DNA from: Didymodactylos carnosus
Lineage: Eukaryota > Rotifera > Eurotatoria > Philodinida > Philodinidae
Reading direction: 5' to 3'
Assembly (NCBI GenBank): GCA_905250885.1
Contig: CAJNOQ010000051.1
Location: 26,088-90,087, forward strand
DNA: 64,000 nt
A program made the position numbers and the translations under genes. A model generated the notes under the pieces. It did no database searches and was not told the DNA's origin. It worked only from the letters and a program-made list of their open reading frames with translations. Below are positions 58,863 through 64,000 of this stretch, piece after piece. Numbering within the stretch: the stretch's first letter is position 1; every line of letters starts with the position of its first letter.

Positions 58863-61149
58863 CTTTATTACTTCACTGTTATGTCAGTCGCCACTAACAT
58901 AGGCGGCGGGGCCATTAGGCCTTTGGGAAAGGGTAGGCTCGAACTAGACCAGTTCAAAGACCTTTATTACTCTGTCAGTTCTTGATTTCATTCGAACCAA
59001 TAAAACATTAGATAGTTATCACACTTCTACAGAATTCAAATCTAGCACGAAAACCTATAGCGCTTATTATTATAAACAAATAAAAAAATCGCCTAACTTC
59101 TAACATACCGGAGCGATCAGACGGTGATATCACATTAACATCAGCACCACCTTGACTACATTCGTTCACTTGTAAATGGTTTTCTGTTCGTCATTTCATA
59201 TTATACAGTTTCTTTCCCGACTTATACATCATTTATCCTTTAATATTTGTAAACCAATTGTTAATAGAAACTACCCAAGTCCACTTTCTTATCGCATGTC
59301 GCGACGCGAGTCTCTTTAAAAATTCGTGGCAGGATTGCGAAATAAGACACGATTTTAACGCGATCGCGGAGCGAGGACTGCGTTCGCGACGTGAATGAAA
59401 CAAGAAAGTGGACTTGGGTAGTTTAATGAAATCTTTTTTTTGCCAGTTTCAACATGTGCTACATTTGTTTATTATATCATTTCACTGGAATCTATCATTA
59501 CTAATTTAACTATGTAATTCATTCTATGCATGAGTTTTAATAATGGGCGCCTTAAGAAACAAAATTGAAAAAACAATTTACTAGTATAATAACAAAAAGT
59601 TCCAAAGGAATTACTTGTCTACATTGCTTTTGCGCAAAAGAGGTTTACAAGGATAAAAATGTGTCTAACTTTTTACCTGAAACATTCACTAGTCCACATT
59701 TTTCTACATAACTGTAGAAATACAGTCAAACCAGAAAAACAAAATACGTCTGAATAATTGCATAACGAATAAAAAGCAGTCTTACAGAAGTATAATCATA
59801 CGATGCTTCATTCGAACAAAGTTAATATGCACAGTGGATTTTTTTCGATTTTTTAACCAAAATACCTTCTGAGTAGAACAATAAGTTTTTCTGTGAGTCA
59901 GGGTAAAAAATGTAATGAGACCATTGCATAGGCTTCGTTTAAATAAAAATACTATTTCCATTTCACGGCACCGAGAAAGCATTCATCATTTTTGGGCAGC
60001 ATCTATTTATTAGTATTTCTCAAAAGAATATCCAGATAATATAAAGATCATTTAAAAACTCCATAGTTTTCTATCCAGTGGGCAATGATGAACGCCATTA
60101 CTAATGTTCATAATTATTTTCATGCATGTTAAATCTAGAAAAATAACATTTTCGATTTTCAGAACTTCATTTTCTTTCTTGTGTTATATCGCATACACTG
60201 TAGAAACATTAGAAGTGCGAGTAAAACTTTGACTCTGATTGCGGTTACATAATTTTATTTGTTTTTCAAGAACAGATCTTGTTTTATTTTACACTAAACT
60301 CAATTGAATGTCAAAGATCACTGTTGTGAGAGGTGATGCGAGGAGATTAAAACATGTAACATGGAGAAGACACGTTTTTAGCTTTAAATAAATCATAGAT
60401 GTATTTGTGATGCTTTTCAATCGCGAGAAACATTTACATGAAAGATAAGTTCTGTTAACATGCGTGATATGTCTCAAACTGAGAAAAAAGAACTATTGAT
60501 TTTTATTCTTTTTTTCCTATAACTATTTTATCCTTCAATGATTTGTTTTGTCTTTTTTCTATCTGTGCATATATATCAGTTTTTTATCATGATTTGTCAT
60601 TATAGGAAGTTAAGCATACTCGTCTGGGATCACAGAGGTATAGTAAAATATTTTTCTACAATTATGGACAACGTGAGAAATTGTTCAGGGAACGGATTTT
60701 CTATGAAATCGATAGTGTTTATAAGTGAAATTAGTTAAGAGAAATTCAATTTTATTTTTTTCTATCCTTCAATAAAGTTTGGTAGACCACGCATCTGTTG
60801 CTGCACATACAAACTTTAACAGTTAGTTTTTTTATTGCTCTTTCTTCATCACCACATAATGATTGCAGCTAAGATAAATTATCGAAAAATATTTATACTA
60901 CATGGGTACTTACGTTGATCTGACATTTCTCATATCTATACATATCGCGTATGCAAATATACTGGAGTACAATATCTGTTGAACACATACACTTATTGAG
61001 ATCTGTCATATTTTACACCTAGTTAGAAAAGTATGCATTTAAGATAGGAAGAATATGTCAACTCAAATCGGATCATTGTCAAATACAATTTCTTTCTACA
61101 GGTAAGATGAAATATGCAGATGTATTTATTGGCAACATCATTCAGTGTA
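58863..61149. other. Intergenic region
   Basis: No gene recognised. Contains a GC-richer patch at 58885-58965 and a small terminal-inverted-repeat element at 59268-59424. The remaining sequence is AT-rich; ORFs at 59782-59982, 60289-60477 and 60538-60738 have no recognisable content. Confidence 0.55.
59268..59424. mobile_element. 157-bp MITE with 23-bp terminal inverted repeats
   Basis: AAACTACCCAAGTCCACTTT at the left and its exact complement at the right (59402-59424). The interior is strikingly CpG-rich (TCGCGACGCGA, ACGCGATCGCGGAGCG, TTCGCGACGTGA) against a background of about 30% G+C. No ORF. Target duplication not clear. Confidence 0.8.
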
Positions 61150-61552
61150 CAGGGTGGTCTAAAAAAAACTTACCCCCTCTATATTTATTGGCTTTCTTGT
61201 GAACAAATATAACTGAACTTTTTATCATTAGTTTAATCGAGTAGAGCAAAGATTTCTGGACAAAATGAGACATTTCGGAGCTCTCTAAGAGCTTTTCTCA
61301 TAAAACAGCATTCAATTTACGGAAGATCCCATACCATTAAAATCAGCAGAATTAATGGGAAAACAAGAAAGATACGCTCTTAGGGCCTTCCGTAAACTGA
61401 ATACTGTTTCCTAAGCTCTTAGAGAGCTGGAAGACGTCTTATTTTCTCCAGAAATCCTTGCTCTACTCGACTAAACTAATGGTAAAAGGTTCAATTATAT
61501 TGTGCACAAGAAAGCCAATAAGTACAGAGATAAGTTTTTTCTGGGCCACCCT
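61150..61552. mobile_element. 403-bp fold-back MITE with TA target duplication
   Basis: Starts CAGGGTGGTCTAAAAAAAAC and ends with the complement of AGGGTGGCCCAGAAAAAAC; TA flanks at 61148-61149 and 61553-61554. The arms extend inward about 190 bp each. TA flanks and the CAGGGTGG end are typical of Tc1/mariner-derived MITEs. Confidence 0.8.
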
Positions 61553-61554
61553 TA

Positions 61555-63000
61555 CTAATTTGAGTTACAAGATGGCATAGTTTAATTTTGATTTATGGAT
61601 GTTAACTGAGCATAATCGTTTGATACTAATAGGCGTAGTTGACATCAACACAGACAACAAAAACACATAAGTTGACCACTCTAATTTTACCAGACTTGCT
61701 TTTTATAGAAAAACTATAGAAAACTTATAGAAAAAGCCAACTGTTTACAATGCATCCTGAACATTCCAAACCTGAAAAAGACTAGCAAGGGAGATGATTC
61801 AGCAATGTAGATATCACACAGACTTTTTCGCTATCTATATTTATTTACGCACAACAGTGAACAACAGCCAAAGTGAGAATAAAACAGATTTTTCTTAAAG
61901 AAAAAGTTCATTAACCTTTAAGTTTCCCTGTTTCTGTAGTATAAACAATAAAAATTGACCCTGTATTTAATATTCTGCAGCTGTTTATAGAAACCATCTA
62001 CTATATTACATTTTATTCGGAAGCCATAAGGAGGAAGGATATTTATTGATGCTTACGTATAATTTAATCATCGTGTACAACGAACAAATATAGAGCTAGA
62101 AAAATGATGTCATTTTTCCTGTGGTATTGATTGTATCTGATTACCACTTTTCACAACATCAGTTTGTAGAATTCTATCAACATCTGTATACTGAAGTATT
62201 GAAACGCTGATATCAAGAGTTTAACAGATTAAAATTACTTCTTTAATATCATCTTCAATGGTCTGTAATGTAATATATTTATGCGCAAAAATTCTTCAAT
62301 TCAGTGAGATTTGAAATATAATCCTTAAGGAATAGAACTTCCAGATGTTGAGATTAGATTTCTGAAACCTGAGAAACAGCCACTGAAAGTCTGATTATAA
62401 TTCTGTTTTCCTAATCAGAACGTCTGAAAGTTTAGAGATTGACTAATTTACAACATGACGCAACTTCACTCTACTATTGTACTACTCTTGGCTATCTAGG
62501 TTTTGAATAACTACATAAGAAAACATGGTTTGTAAGTTTAAAAAAGCTGTAGAGCACTTTGGGGTAAACAGAGGCACTGTTTGAAATTTTCTTTTACTAT
62601 TTCTTGGCCAAGTTAGTTGATTTTGAGATTTATACATCATTGGATAGCCCATAGTATAAGCTTTCGAATGTGCTATAGGTTTAGGCTTCGCGATGGATTT
62701 TGGAGGGTTTTGAGAGATTTTACTAAAGACACGTATATTAAAAAAATGGCTTTCTTCCTGTTTTTCAATTATTCAAAGCATTTTGCATGTCTATAGACTT
62801 TCTGTGGAAAATTCAATGGACACGTGCAAAGATCTATATGACATACGTATCTATCTATGGCAACGTTTTTTCTTCAAAAATCGTATCCGTTTTAACTGGC
62901 TGTAGTAAGCTGTTCTTACCGTCAATCGGTTGTTTTCGTTCCGAAAACTAAGTTTTAAGAAGTATAAACTTTCTCTGCCTTTCTATCGAAATCGACTTTT
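61555..63000. other. Intergenic region
   Basis: No gene recognised. GGGGTAAACAGAGGCACTGT at about 62560 is a transposon-end-like motif shared with the 42-44.5 kb region. Confidence 0.5.
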
Positions 63001-63354
63001 TTAAAAAGTAGATGCCGACACGTCTCAGATTTCTCTGTTATTTTAAGTGTTAACATTCTCGGGTTGGTCTGAATATGTAGACAAAGGTTGTCACTACAAC
63101 TTAACAAAACCGAACTTTTGGTTTTTGTCTTAGTTTTTGAGAGAAATGGGAAGTTTCCGAAAAACTAGGCGTTTTTTCTGAGTTTTTCTAAACTTTTCTG
63201 AAACTTTTCATTTCTCTCAAAACTAAGACAAAAACCAAAAGTTCGGTTTTGTTAAGTTGTAGTGACAACCCTTGCCTACATATTCAGACCAACCCGCGAA
63301 TTTTAATACTTAAAATAACAGAGAAATCTGGAATGTGTCGGCACCTACTTTAAA
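63001..63354. repeat. Fold-back element with ~155-bp arms
   Basis: Arms about 63001-63155 and 63199-63354: GATGCCGACACGTCTCAGAT..CCGAACTTTTGGTTTTTGTC on the left, mirrored closely on the right (a few mismatches). The loop is about 45 bp. No ORF of its own. Confidence 0.8.
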
Positions 63355-63793
63355 TACAATTGACCATTGTTTTATGAAAATGCGAGATATAAAGCTTAAA
63401 ATCTTATTGTAACCTAATTTTGATATGAGAAACATTTACTAAGAATTTCGTTGAGATCGCACGTTTCATGTTGAAAATAGGTTTCTGGGTTAGGGAGGGA
63501 GCCATAACTCTATCATACACACGGTGGTCTTTTTTCTGATAGAGGCTAACGTCAGAATTTTTTGCTTGTAAAATAAAATAATTATCATTGCTTACGAGGA
63601 AACATTCCCAGGTGCCCCGCTCCGATTTCATTCGTTCATACATCGTTCGATAGGTGGTCTCGAGTAGGTAAAAAGCCTAAAAGGATATCGGCCGATGACT
63701 CTTTAAGACTCGGTTTTCTGGAAAACCAGTTTTTCAGAAACCCTAACAGAATAACCAAAACCTTTGTTAATGAGGCATGGTTGTAGCCCGCGA

Positions 63794-64000
63794 AATTCTC
63801 ATCAAAATGAGACATCTCCCAGCTCTACATGACCTTTTTTTGCAAAGTTATAGAATTTGCAAGAAAAGCCCTAAATTAATTTCTTCTGATTTCTGCAGCT
63901 TTGAGCTGACAATGAACATTTAGAGCTTTTCTTGCAGATTCTATAACTTTGCAAAAAAAGGTCATGTAGAGCTGGGAGATGTCTCATTTTGATGAGAATT
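63794..64000. repeat. Palindrome with 82-bp near-perfect arms, running to the window edge
   Basis: Arms 63794-63875 and 63919-64000 (AATTCTCATCAAAATGAGAC..GCAAGAAAAGC mirrored), with at most a couple of mismatches. Loop of 43 bp. The left flank stops matching at 63793, but the right side is cut by the window, so the full length is at least 207 bp. Confidence 0.85.

Noticed and set aside
1-64000. tRNA or rRNA genes
   Set aside because: None recognised by eye; a tRNAscan/Infernal run would be needed to exclude them.

Overview
The window is eukaryotic and animal. It is about 70% A+T, with spliced genes, GT-AG introns mostly of about 50-75 bp next to a few multi-kilobase introns, and clear metazoan orthologues (TBC1D30, CEP41, a pancreatic-lipase relative, a neuronal calcium sensor). 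The short introns, Asn/Ser/Gln-rich linkers, FLYWCH/SWIM transposon relics and many short fold-back elements best fit a bdelloid rotifer with AT-rich, repeat-laden intergenic DNA (Rotaria-like). This assignment is an inference; another small invertebrate is possible.

Layout from left to right. Minus strand 1-5445: 5' part of a neuronal calcium sensor gene, with exon 2 cut by the window edge and a 5.3-kb first intron. 5446-14732: gene-poor AT-rich DNA. Plus strand 14733-21862: a roughly 1040-residue protein with two SH3 domains. Plus strand 24854-31886: complete TBC1D30 orthologue (12 coding exons, plus an alternative first exon at 27628). 33482-34408: transposon-like element with long inverted repeats. 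Minus strand 37096-38187: single-exon, very divergent forkhead protein. 41769-44535: transposon graveyard with a SWIM zinc-finger relic, nested inverted repeats and a FLYWCH fragment carried between long terminal inverted repeats. Plus strand 45107-47800: secreted triacylglycerol-lipase-family gene with an intact triad but a frame problem in its C-terminal PLAT domain. Minus strand 48425-56322: complete CEP41 orthologue (11 exons, all splice phases agree, 375 residues). Its 4-kb intron 7 holds, on the opposite strand, an intact small gene for a secreted cystine-knot protein, plus several large palindromes. 56323-64000: no intact gene, one coiled-coil pseudogene fragment and at least four fold-back elements.

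TBC1D30 (a Rab8 GAP) and CEP41 (tubulin glutamylation at the axoneme) are both ciliary in vertebrates. They are not adjacent and share no promoter here, so no functional cluster is claimed. Exon boundaries were derived by hand from splice signals, reading frame and recalled homologues; no alignment or transcript evidence was available.
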